DNA of 54,855 nucleotides from NCBI GenBank assembly GCA_002411015.1, contig DHPY01000061.1:4358-59212 (forward strand), written 5' to 3'. How positions within the stretch are numbered: the stretch's first letter is position 1; every line of letters starts with the position of its first letter. Of the stretch, positions 42,146 through 48,720 are shown piece by piece. The translations under genes and the position numbers were made by a program. Below the pieces are notes generated by a model, which saw only the letters and a list, made by a program, of their open reading frames with translations, searched no databases and was not told the DNA's origin. Source of the stretch: Armatimonadetes bacterium UBA5352 (GTDB taxonomy: Bacteria; Armatimonadota; Zipacnadia; Zipacnadales; UBA5352).

Positions 42146-42966
42146 GTTACGTCCCTCCGCTCAAACACAATCAGCGCAATGACAGCGGCAACGACCAGGT
42201 AGCCCGCAAGGTATGTGACCGACGAGACGACGTCCGCACGCTCGATACTCACGACGAGCACCTCGCGGTGCACATCGAGGTGGCTCGTGAGAAGATGCGG
42301 CTTGATGCTCTCGAAATAGGGCATCTCCGCGACGATGCCGCTGACAAGCAATGATGCCACTGACAGCCCGGCGGCGGTCATCGGGTTGTTGACGATCGCC
42401 GAGAGCAGCAGCGTCACTGCCGCCACGCTGCACATTGCCAGGCAGCCCAGCCCGTAGGCGTAGGCCATCCGCAGCAGCCCCGTCTGCGGGTCGAAGATCG
42501 TCAGGCCGCCGCGAAGGACGACAAGGTCGCCCCAGCCGAAGACAAGCTGCCCAAGGCCCAGCCCGCAGAGCCCGATGAACAGCGTCACGGTCACCGCGTA
42601 GGCCCAGGAGGCCGCGAGCTTCGCGATCAGCACCTTCCAGCGCGCCACCGGGCGCGAGAGGAGCATCCGCAGCGAGCCCGTCTGCCGCTCGCCGGCGATC
42701 AGCCCACCCACCACCACCGCGATCAGCAGCGGCACCAGCACCACCAGTGCCACCTGCAGCGCAACATTCGCGATGAACAGCGCCGTCACGGTCTTCCCGG
42801 CTACAATGAACTGTGAGCCGAACTCGCGGTCCACGTCGAGATGATCCTGTTCGTGATGGCTACCCCAGGTGATAAGCCCGACGAGCAGCAGCACGACCCC
42901 GAAGCTCGCCCATGTGATGCGCATGCGATAGAGCTTGCTCAGCTCGCTCCTCAGCGCCGCCATCAC
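42139..42966 (-). CDS. ABC-2 type transporter permease
   Basis: A 275-residue polytopic protein. It opens with LRSELSKLYRMRITWASF, the amphipathic beginning of NosY/ABC-2 permeases, and has about six hydrophobic segments (near residues 18-35, 60-88, 115-140, 165-190, 195-212, 250-268). The motif GERQTGSLRMLLSRPVARWKVLIAKL is the coupling loop typical of this family. The start is a GTG at 42966 or the ATG three bases later; both overlap the stop of the ATPase gene (GTGATG). Partner of the ATPase upstream. Substrate is unknown, but co-encoded LolA-like protein suggests a lipid-related cargo. Confidence 0.85.
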   Translation of the reverse strand: MMAALRSELSKLYRMRITWASFGVVLLLVGLITWGSHHEQDHLDVDREFGSQFIVAGKTVTALFIANVALQVALVVLVPLLIAVVVGGLIAGERQTGSLRMLLSRPVARWKVLIAKLAASWAYAVTVTLFIGLCGLGLGQLVFGWGDLVVLRGGLTIFDPQTGLLRMAYAYGLGCLAMCSVAAVTLLLSAIVNNPMTAAGLSVASLLVSGIVAEMPYFESIKPHLLTSHLDVHREVLVVSIERADVVSSVTYLAGYLVVAAVIALIVFERRDVTC

Positions 42967-43973
42967 GAGCGATCGCCCCCGTCATCACTTAGACCGCTCA
43001 TGCCGCCCTCAGAGTTCCCCTCGTCATCTGCTGCCACGCCCGCAGAGGGCTCCCGCCCGACCGTCTGCATGTAGACGCTCTCCAGCGTGCGGCGCACCGG
43101 CGTGATCTCCGAGACCCGCACTCCGGCCCGCACCAGCGCCTCATTCACCGCCGACGTATCCACTTCGCCGCCTATGAGCAGCGTGTGGTCGCCCATCGCC
43201 TCCGCATGCACACCCTCGATCGGCGCCAGCGTGCGCAGAGCCGCCTGCACGTCATCCACGACCAGCCGCGTGCCGGGGGCGAGGGCGCCGAGGAGATCGC
43301 CGACGTCGCCCTGCGCGATCACCTGGCCGCCCATGACCACCGCAACCTGCGTGCAGGTCATCTCCACCTCGGCGAGTAGATGGCTCGAGAGGAAGATCGT
43401 CATGCCCTCCTCGTGGAGCCTCCTCAGCATCTCCCGGACCTCCGCCAGCCCCTCGGGGTCGAGGCCGGAGGCCGGCTCGTCGAGGATCAGCAGCTCAGGC
43501 CTCGGCAGCAGCGCCTGCGCGATCCCGAGCCGCTGGCGCATGCCGTGGCTGAAGCCGCCCACGGTGCGATCGGCCGCGCCGGTGAGGCCGACGGTCTCGA
43601 GGGTGCCGTCGATCTCCGCAGGCGAGCAGCCGCCTGAGAGCGATGTAAGCAGCCGCAGGTTCTGCCGCGCGGTCAGCCACGGATAGAACGCCGGCTCCTC
43701 GACGAGCGCGCCCACACGCGGGCCGAGGCTCAGGCGCCTGCCAACCGGCACTCCGAGCACCAGTGCCTCGCCGCCGTCGGGCCGGACGAGGCCCGTCAGG
43801 ATGCGGATCGTGGTGCTCTTCCCGGCGCCGTTGGGCCCGAGGAAGCCAAAGAGCGAGCCGTGCGGGACGGTCAGGTCGAGGCCATCAACGGCTCTGACCG
43901 GGCCGAAGCGCTTCGTCAGCCCGCGCGTTTCAATGACCGGCTGCTTGCTCAGCGCGCAGTTCCTCCCGCTCAA
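42963..43973 (-). CDS. ABC transporter ATP-binding protein
   Basis: A 336-residue ATPase. Walker A is FLGPNGAGKSTTI, Q-loop region VEEPAFYPWLTARQN, Walker B LLILDEPASGLDPEG, H-loop SSHLLAEVE. The signature motif is FSHGMRQRLG rather than LSGGQ, a variant common in ABC-2 exporters of the CcmA/NatA/BcrA type. The C-terminal ~90 residues form the extra domain seen in such ATPases, with an acidic Gly/Ser-rich tail. No ATG or GTG fits: the frame begins with TTG at 43973, and a CTG at 43952 stands nine bases after GGGAGG. The gene overlaps the PBP4-like gene by 44 bases, so coupling is likely. Confidence 0.85.
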   Translation of the reverse strand: MSGRNCALSKQPVIETRGLTKRFGPVRAVDGLDLTVPHGSLFGFLGPNGAGKSTTIRILTGLVRPDGGEALVLGVPVGRRLSLGPRVGALVEEPAFYPWLTARQNLRLLTSLSGGCSPAEIDGTLETVGLTGAADRTVGGFSHGMRQRLGIAQALLPRPELLILDEPASGLDPEGLAEVREMLRRLHEEGMTIFLSSHLLAEVEMTCTQVAVVMGGQVIAQGDVGDLLGALAPGTRLVVDDVQAALRTLAPIEGVHAEAMGDHTLLIGGEVDTSAVNEALVRAGVRVSEITPVRRTLESVYMQTVGREPSAGVAADDEGNSEGGMSGLSDDGGDRS

Positions 43974-44796
43974 ACGTCACCAGTGCATGGCAGATCTGGT
44001 CAAATATCCTGCGCACACGGACGATCTCGCAGGAGTAGCCGTTCGCCACCAGCGCGAAGACCAGCCGCTCGCCGTCCAGCGTAGTCGCATAGCCCGAGAG
44101 CGCGCAGACGCCGGTGAGTGTGCCGGTTTTCGCACGGACTCTCCCGCGCGCGGCGCCGTCGCACATCCGCGTCCGCAGCGTCCCGTCCACGCCCGCCAGC
44201 GGGAGGGCCTGGAGGAAGCTGTCGCGGTGTGGCGAGGCGTCCATTGCGCGCAGCAGGCCCACGATCACCTCGGCGCTCATCATGTCCTGCCGGCTCAGCC
44301 CGGAGCCATCGTGCCACTGCGTCCCGTAGAGGTAGAGGCCGCGTTCGCCCCAGGTCTCGGCGCAGAGTGCGGGCGGCGTCAGATCCGGCCGCCCTGCCGC
44401 CTGCGGCAGCGCGAGCAGCAGCGCGTCCGCCAGTTCGTTGTCGCTCGGCTTAAGGATGCGCGCCGAGAGCCCCGTGAGCGTCTCATCCGCCGATGCACCG
44501 ACACCCGCCGGACACACGCTGGCCGGCCCGAGCAGCTCCATCGCCGTGGCCACGGTCACGAGCTTCATGTTCGACGCGGGGATCAGCGGTCGCTCGGCGT
44601 TCGCGCGGTAGATCTCATCGCCGCGGTAGAGCGAGACCGCGAGCGCTCCGACCTGCGCCCCCTGGAGGACCGGATGCGCCAGCAGCCCGGCGATCTGGTT
44701 CTGGACCTCCCGCACGCTATCAGCCGGCGCGTGGCCCCCGGCAAGCACGACGGCTGCAACCATCATGACAAGCGACGCAGTCCTGGCTCGACGCAT
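43930..44796 (-). CDS. Minimal D-alanyl-D-alanine carboxypeptidase (PBP4 / S13-like)
   Basis: A 288-residue exported protein (signal peptide to about residue 26). The penicillin-binding motifs are SNMK (S75-K78), SDN (118-120) and KTG (223-225), in the form LIPASNMKLVT, LKPSDNELAD and RAKTGTLTGV, matching peptidase S13. Known PBP4 proteins (about 450-490 residues) carry two inserted domains of more than 200 residues between SxxK and SxN. Here the two motifs are only 43 residues apart, so those domains are absent. Expected activity: trimming of peptidoglycan peptides outside the cytoplasmic membrane. A consensus promoter lies upstream (44838-44865). Confidence 0.8.
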   Translation of the reverse strand: MRRARTASLVMMVAAVVLAGGHAPADSVREVQNQIAGLLAHPVLQGAQVGALAVSLYRGDEIYRANAERPLIPASNMKLVTVATAMELLGPASVCPAGVGASADETLTGLSARILKPSDNELADALLLALPQAAGRPDLTPPALCAETWGERGLYLYGTQWHDGSGLSRQDMMSAEVIVGLLRAMDASPHRDSFLQALPLAGVDGTLRTRMCDGAARGRVRAKTGTLTGVCALSGYATTLDGERLVFALVANGYSCEIVRVRRIFDQICHALVTFEREELRAEQAAGH

Positions 44797-44837
44797 AGCG
44801 CACCCTCTGCGTTAGGACATGGCGTGCACACCAGATC

Positions 44838-44865
44838 ATTATAGCAGTATGGCGGGGGGAGGCAA
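44838..44865 (-). promoter_or_regulatory. Sigma-70-type promoter for the PBP4-ABC cluster
   Basis: On the minus strand a perfect TATAAT (-10, 44843-44838) is preceded by 16 bases and TTGCCT (-35, 44865-44860, four of six consensus positions). The -10 is about 40 bases before the PBP4-like ATG at 44796. This is the clearest promoter seen in the window and would start transcription within the minus-strand envelope cluster, downstream of the YihY gene stop at 44876. Confidence 0.6.
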
Positions 44866-44875
44866 ACGCCGCGCA

Positions 44876-45892
44876 TCACGCGTGGCCCGGCGATGGGGAC
44901 CCTTGCGGGCCGCGCGAGGGCTCTGGCTCATCTCGCTTGCGCTCCGAGCGCGCAGCCGGCGTCTCCTGGCGCATATGGATGAAATGGTCATCCTCTTCCT
45001 CCGGCCGCTGGAGGACCGCGACATGCTCATAGGCTGCCGTCAGGTGCGCCCCGAGCAGCAGGATCTGTGTGCCGAAATAGGCCCAGGTCATGAACATCAC
45101 GATCCCCGCGAGGCCGCCGTAGACGGCGGAGTTCTCGCCAGAGCGCGCGACGGTGTGCGTGAAGATGGGCGTTGCTGCGCGCCAGACGATTGTGGTGAAG
45201 AGCGCGCCAACCGCGGCCACCTTCGATGGCACGTCCTGGACCGGCATGAACTTGAACAGGAGGAAGAAGGCCGCGAAGACAACAGCAAGCTCGACCGCGA
45301 AGATCAGCCCGGGCTGCAGGAAGAGGATCTCACCAAGCCGGACGGCCGTCATCCGGTCGAGCCAGTCCAGCACAACGGGCAGGAATGCTGTCAGGAGGAT
45401 GGAGACGAGAAAGAGGGCGCCGGCGCCGAGCATTGTCACCAGCGCCGTGAGCTTGCGCGCAATGATACCCCGCTCCTTCTGCCCCGGCCAGATCTCCGTC
45501 AGAGTGATCTCCAGCGCCTCGAAGAGCCGCAGGCCGGCCCATATGAGCACCAGCGCGCTGAAGATCCCCGCAACATGGGCCCCGGGATTCGTCACGAGCG
45601 CGTCCACCTGGTCCATTATCGAGCCCGCCGCCTCACCCGCAAAGCGATGCACCGAGTTCCGAAGCCACTCGTAGCTGTCGGTGCCCGGGCCAAGGATGAG
45701 TTGCAGCGACCACGCTGCGAGAAGTGCAAGCGGACCGATGCAGATCAGGACGTAGAACACGATGGCGGCGGCGATGGTGTTCGGGTCAGAACGCGCGCGG
45801 CGCAGGTGGGTCAGCCTGAGGACACGCCACCATCGGGGCGAGATCTTCTCCAGCTTCTCGGCTACCGGGGCGAGGTATGCCTGTACATTCAT
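44876..45892 (-). CDS. YihY/BrkB-family membrane protein
   Basis: A 338-residue polytopic protein. The ATG at 45892 is preferred to a TTG two codons earlier, although GGAGG is rather distant. Hydrophobic segments lie at about residues 42-65, 103-122, 147-175, 195-216, 225-245 and 255-285. Family blocks include NTIAAAIVFYVLICIGPL, TEIWPGQKERG and GENSAVYGGLAGIVMFMTWAYFGTQILLLGAHLTAAYE. The acidic, charged C-terminal tail (from EEEDDHF) is cytoplasmic. YihY proteins are widespread, often misnamed ribonuclease BN, and of unknown transport role. First gene of the long minus-strand block. Confidence 0.85.
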   Translation of the reverse strand: MNVQAYLAPVAEKLEKISPRWWRVLRLTHLRRARSDPNTIAAAIVFYVLICIGPLALLAAWSLQLILGPGTDSYEWLRNSVHRFAGEAAGSIMDQVDALVTNPGAHVAGIFSALVLIWAGLRLFEALEITLTEIWPGQKERGIIARKLTALVTMLGAGALFLVSILLTAFLPVVLDWLDRMTAVRLGEILFLQPGLIFAVELAVVFAAFFLLFKFMPVQDVPSKVAAVGALFTTIVWRAATPIFTHTVARSGENSAVYGGLAGIVMFMTWAYFGTQILLLGAHLTAAYEHVAVLQRPEEEDDHFIHMRQETPAARSERKRDEPEPSRGPQGSPSPGHA

Positions 45893-46042
45893 GATCAAGC
45901 TTTCGGGGCCCCTCCGTGAACTTCCTGCCGACCTTTTCTCGTCTGTGGAGCGAGCATGCAGGAGAGCCGGAAGCGGGTGGGGAATAGGCGCAGGACGATC
46001 TGCGCCATGATGCCCAGGAAATCATCAAAAGGAGCTTCATAG

Positions 46043-46999
46043 ATGCTGACTGCGGAGAAGGTCAAGCAGGCCGCGAAGGCGATGGGAGCAGACTGCGTCG
46101 GAATCGGCACGCCGGATCGCTGGGACGGCGCACCGATACAGATGGACCCGCGCTTCATCATGCCCGAGGCGAAGTCGGTCATCGCTTTCGCGTTCCGGGT
46201 CATGCGCGGCAGCCTGCGGGGGGTCGAGGAGGGCACGTTCTTCAGCAACTACTCCTCGATGGGCTACGGCGGCCTCAACTGGCTGTACATCCCGATGACC
46301 ATGATGAACGTCGCCAAGTATATCGAGGACTACGGGTACGAGGCGATCCCTCTCGGACACCTCTCGCCGTGGCGCGCGATCGACAATGTCGGCAACCTCC
46401 GCGGCCTCTCGCGGCCGGTCGAGCCCGGCAAGCCCGCGCCGGATGTCATGGTGCACTTGCGCATCGCCGGCTTCCTCTGCGGCCTCGGGGAGATCGGCTG
46501 GTCGAAGATGTTCCTCACGCCGCAGTTCGGCCCTCGCCAGCGCCTCGCCGTCATGCTTACCGAGGCTGAGCTCGAGCCCGACCCCATCATGGAGCCGTTC
46601 CTGTGCGACCGCTGCATGATGTGCGCGAAGGACTGCCCCGGCGACTGTATCCCGACCGACCAGTCGCGCTCGGTCAAGGTCAACCTCGGCGGCCACGACG
46701 TGGAGTGGGGCGATATCGACCATCAGCGCTGCAGCGTCTACTTCCGCGCCGGGGAGATCCTCGAGGACGGCCAAAAGGGCGAGTACATGCCCGGCCGCGA
46801 CGACGTCGGCCCCAGCCCGCTGTCGCCCTTCTACAAGAAGCCCGCGAACGTCTACACGCACGGTGAGGGAATCTCGGGCTCGATCGGCTGCACCCGCGCG
46901 TGCATGATCCACCTCGAGCAGCAGGGCAAGCTCGGCAACAAGTTCCAGACGCCCTTCCGCCGCAAGCCGATGTGGCGCGTGGACTGGTCGGCGGAGTAG
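46043..46999 (+). CDS. Epoxyqueuosine-reductase-like iron-sulfur protein
   Basis: A 318-residue protein seven bases after AAGGAG. The N-terminal half has DRFIMPEAKSV-like text (DPRFIMPEAKSVIAFAF) and GFLCGLGEIGWSKMFLTPQFGPRQRLAVML, typical of COG1600 / QueG-like corrinoid-dependent reductases and reductive-dehalogenase relatives. A ferredoxin motif C-x2-C-x2-C-x3-CPGDC follows (CDRCMMCAKDCPGDC, about residues 189-203); further cysteines (HQRCSV, IGCTRACMI) may bind the second cluster. It lacks the HEAT C terminus of true QueG. Cytoplasmic; reaction unknown. Divergent from YihY across about 150 bases. Confidence 0.75.
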   Translation: MLTAEKVKQAAKAMGADCVGIGTPDRWDGAPIQMDPRFIMPEAKSVIAFAFRVMRGSLRGVEEGTFFSNYSSMGYGGLNWLYIPMTMMNVAKYIEDYGYEAIPLGHLSPWRAIDNVGNLRGLSRPVEPGKPAPDVMVHLRIAGFLCGLGEIGWSKMFLTPQFGPRQRLAVMLTEAELEPDPIMEPFLCDRCMMCAKDCPGDCIPTDQSRSVKVNLGGHDVEWGDIDHQRCSVYFRAGEILEDGQKGEYMPGRDDVGPSPLSPFYKKPANVYTHGEGISGSIGCTRACMIHLEQQGKLGNKFQTPFRRKPMWRVDWSAE

Positions 47000-47021
47000 C
47001 GCGCGAGACAGGGGGCAGGAG

Positions 47022-47060
47022 ATTCCCGTCATCACCCGAAGTGCGGTAATGATGGAGAAT
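47022..47060. repeat. Imperfect inverted repeat upstream of the cupredoxin gene
   Basis: ATTCCCGTCATCACC (47022-47036) and GGTAATGATGGAGAAT (47045-47060) are nearly reverse complements, with one bulge and two non-Watson-Crick positions around an 8-base spacer. It lies after the iron-sulfur gene stop (46999) and 26 bases before the cupredoxin start. It could be a weak terminator or a dyad operator; no U tract follows. Confidence 0.45.
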
Positions 47061-47086
47061 CACGCTCGGGTAAGGGAGTGGTGCGG

Positions 47087-47575
47087 ATGAGGTTCCCGGG
47101 CACTGCCGGATGGATGATGACCCTCATGGCGGTCGTTGCCCTGGTCGCGGTCGCGCTCATGGGCTGCCCGCCGGAGGAAGAGGCGACCGACGATACAGTC
47201 GTGACGCCCGTGCCGGACGCCGACGCCGGACCGCCTGGCGAGGAGACGACCGAAGCTCCCGCAGCAGCGGGTGACGAAGAGGTCGTCCAGGTGACGCTGC
47301 TCGATGGGAAGATCGAGATGCCGGACGCTCTTCCCTCCGGGCCGACGACCTTTGAGGTTACGAACTCGGGACAGATGCTCCACAACTTCGAGATCGAGGG
47401 ACGGGGGATCGAGGAGGAGCTGGAGAGCGACCTCACCGCCGGACAGAGCGGTACACTGAGCGTTGATCTGCAGCCGGGCGCCTACGAGGTCTACTGCCCG
47501 GTCGCCAACCATGCCGACCAGGGCATGCGGATGACCCTCACCGTGACCGAAGCGAGTGCCGAGGCGACCGAGTAG
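47087..47575 (+). CDS. Cupredoxin-like lipoprotein
   Basis: A 162-residue protein. The ATG at 47087 is eight bases after GGGAG; GTGs at 47078 and 47081 are less likely. The lipobox is LMGC with Cys27, followed by a long acidic linker rich in Thr, Pro and Glu. The C-terminal ~95 residues form a cupredoxin domain with the type I copper ligands in order: His in GQMLHNFEI, then C-x4-H-x4-M in YCPVANHADQGM. This His-Cys-His-Met set is that of plastocyanin/sulfocyanin-like electron carriers. Predicted to be a membrane-anchored electron carrier facing outwards. Confidence 0.82.
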   Translation: MRFPGTAGWMMTLMAVVALVAVALMGCPPEEEATDDTVVTPVPDADAGPPGEETTEAPAAAGDEEVVQVTLLDGKIEMPDALPSGPTTFEVTNSGQMLHNFEIEGRGIEEELESDLTAGQSGTLSVDLQPGAYEVYCPVANHADQGMRMTLTVTEASAEATE

Positions 47576-47598
47576 TCTCGCCACCCGCGCATTGAGTT

Positions 47599-47626
47599 GG
47601 CGGTCGGCCGGTCTCGGCCGGCCGCC
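47599..47626 (+). terminator. Rho-independent-type terminator after cupredoxin gene
   Basis: A 12-base-pair stem (47599-47610 with 47615-47626; one G-U pair), a four-base loop GTCT, followed by TTTGT. It starts 24 bases after the cupredoxin stop and lies ahead of the U32-like gene, so it should separate the two transcripts. The strongest intrinsic-terminator candidate in the window. Confidence 0.75.
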
Positions 47627-47667
47627 TTTGTCACGTGTGGGCAGATCACGCGAGAGGAAGCGACGTC

Positions 47668-48720
47668 ATGAAGTTCGCAGTCGGCTACCAACTCCCCGGG
47701 GAGGACACCGAGCCGATCGTCGAGGTCATCGAGGAGTACCGCGATCACATCGCGGAGGTCTACTTCCCCTGGGCCGATATGCCCTCCGGCCGCGCGCCCC
47801 TCGCGACCATGCACGGCTACACCGATTGGAGCACACAGCGCGCGCTGGAGCGCGACCTCGTGCGGCTGCGGGAGATGGGCATCAAGCTCGATCTGCTCTT
47901 CAACGCCGCCTGCTACGGCGGCCGGGCGATCAGCGAGTGGCTTGAGAACCAGGTGCGCTCCGTGCTCGACTACGCTGAGGCGGGCGTCGGTGGCGTGGAC
48001 ATCGCCACAACGACCTCGCCCTTCGTGGCGCGCACGATCAAGAAGCATCACCCCGAGGTGGAGGTTCGCGCCTCAATCAACATGAAGATCGGCACAATCA
48101 AGGGGATGGAGTACCTCGCCGATGTCTTCGACAGCTACCATGTGCAGCGGGAGTTCAACCGCGACCTCGACTACATCCGCGAGCTCCGCGCATGGGCCGA
48201 TGAGCAGGGCAAGAAGCTCATCATGCTCGCGAACTCAGGCTGCATGATCCACTGCTCCGGCCAGGCCTTCCACGACAACATGGTGGCGCACGAGGCGGAG
48301 ATTGACGAGTGCATCAACGTGCGCGACTGGAGCGCGCATACCTGCTGGCGCTTCCTCCAGGACCCGGCCAACCGCGTCTGCGTGCTGCAGAACACGTGGG
48401 TGCGGCCGGAGGATATCCATCACTACGAGGATCTCTTCCCGGTGGTCAAGCTGGCGACGCGGATGCACGCGCGCCCGAGAGCGGTCATCGACGCCTACGT
48501 GAACCGCCGCTACCGCGGGAACCTGTTGGACCTGATGGAGCCGGGATTCGGGCCCGTCTTCGCCCCGCAGGCCATAGATAACACGCTTTTCCCCGAGGAC
48601 TGGTTCGGCCGCACGAGCACCTGCGACCGCCGCTGCCACGCCTGCGGCTACTGCGCCGAGGTGCTGCGGCTCGTCATGGTGGACTTCGGCGCGCCCGCGT
48701 TCACCGCTCCAGAGCGATGA
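47668..48720 (+). CDS. U32-family peptidase-like protein
   Basis: A 350-residue protein after GAGAGGAAG. TIM-barrel-like strands are visible (IAEVYFPWADM, IKLDLLFNAACYGG, GVDIATTTSPFV, VEVRASINMKIG). LIMLANSGCMIHCSGQAFH corresponds to the U32 collagenase-like motif with paired cysteines, and the C terminus has another cysteine cluster (CDRRCHACGYC). Related proteins include peptidases and tRNA or ubiquinone hydroxylation factors (YhbU/UbiU type) that bind an iron-sulfur cluster through four cysteines, which this protein may also do. Activity unproven. Its last 20 bases overlap the 3' end of the convergent heparinase-like gene. Confidence 0.65.
   Translation: MKFAVGYQLPGEDTEPIVEVIEEYRDHIAEVYFPWADMPSGRAPLATMHGYTDWSTQRALERDLVRLREMGIKLDLLFNAACYGGRAISEWLENQVRSVLDYAEAGVGGVDIATTTSPFVARTIKKHHPEVEVRASINMKIGTIKGMEYLADVFDSYHVQREFNRDLDYIRELRAWADEQGKKLIMLANSGCMIHCSGQAFHDNMVAHEAEIDECINVRDWSAHTCWRFLQDPANRVCVLQNTWVRPEDIHHYEDLFPVVKLATRMHARPRAVIDAYVNRRYRGNLLDLMEPGFGPVFAPQAIDNTLFPEDWFGRTSTCDRRCHACGYCAEVLRLVMVDFGAPAFTAPER

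Noticed and set aside
44876..45892. Calling the YihY-type protein ribonuclease BN
   Set aside because: That name came from a historical misassignment; the sequence is a polytopic membrane protein with no nuclease motif.
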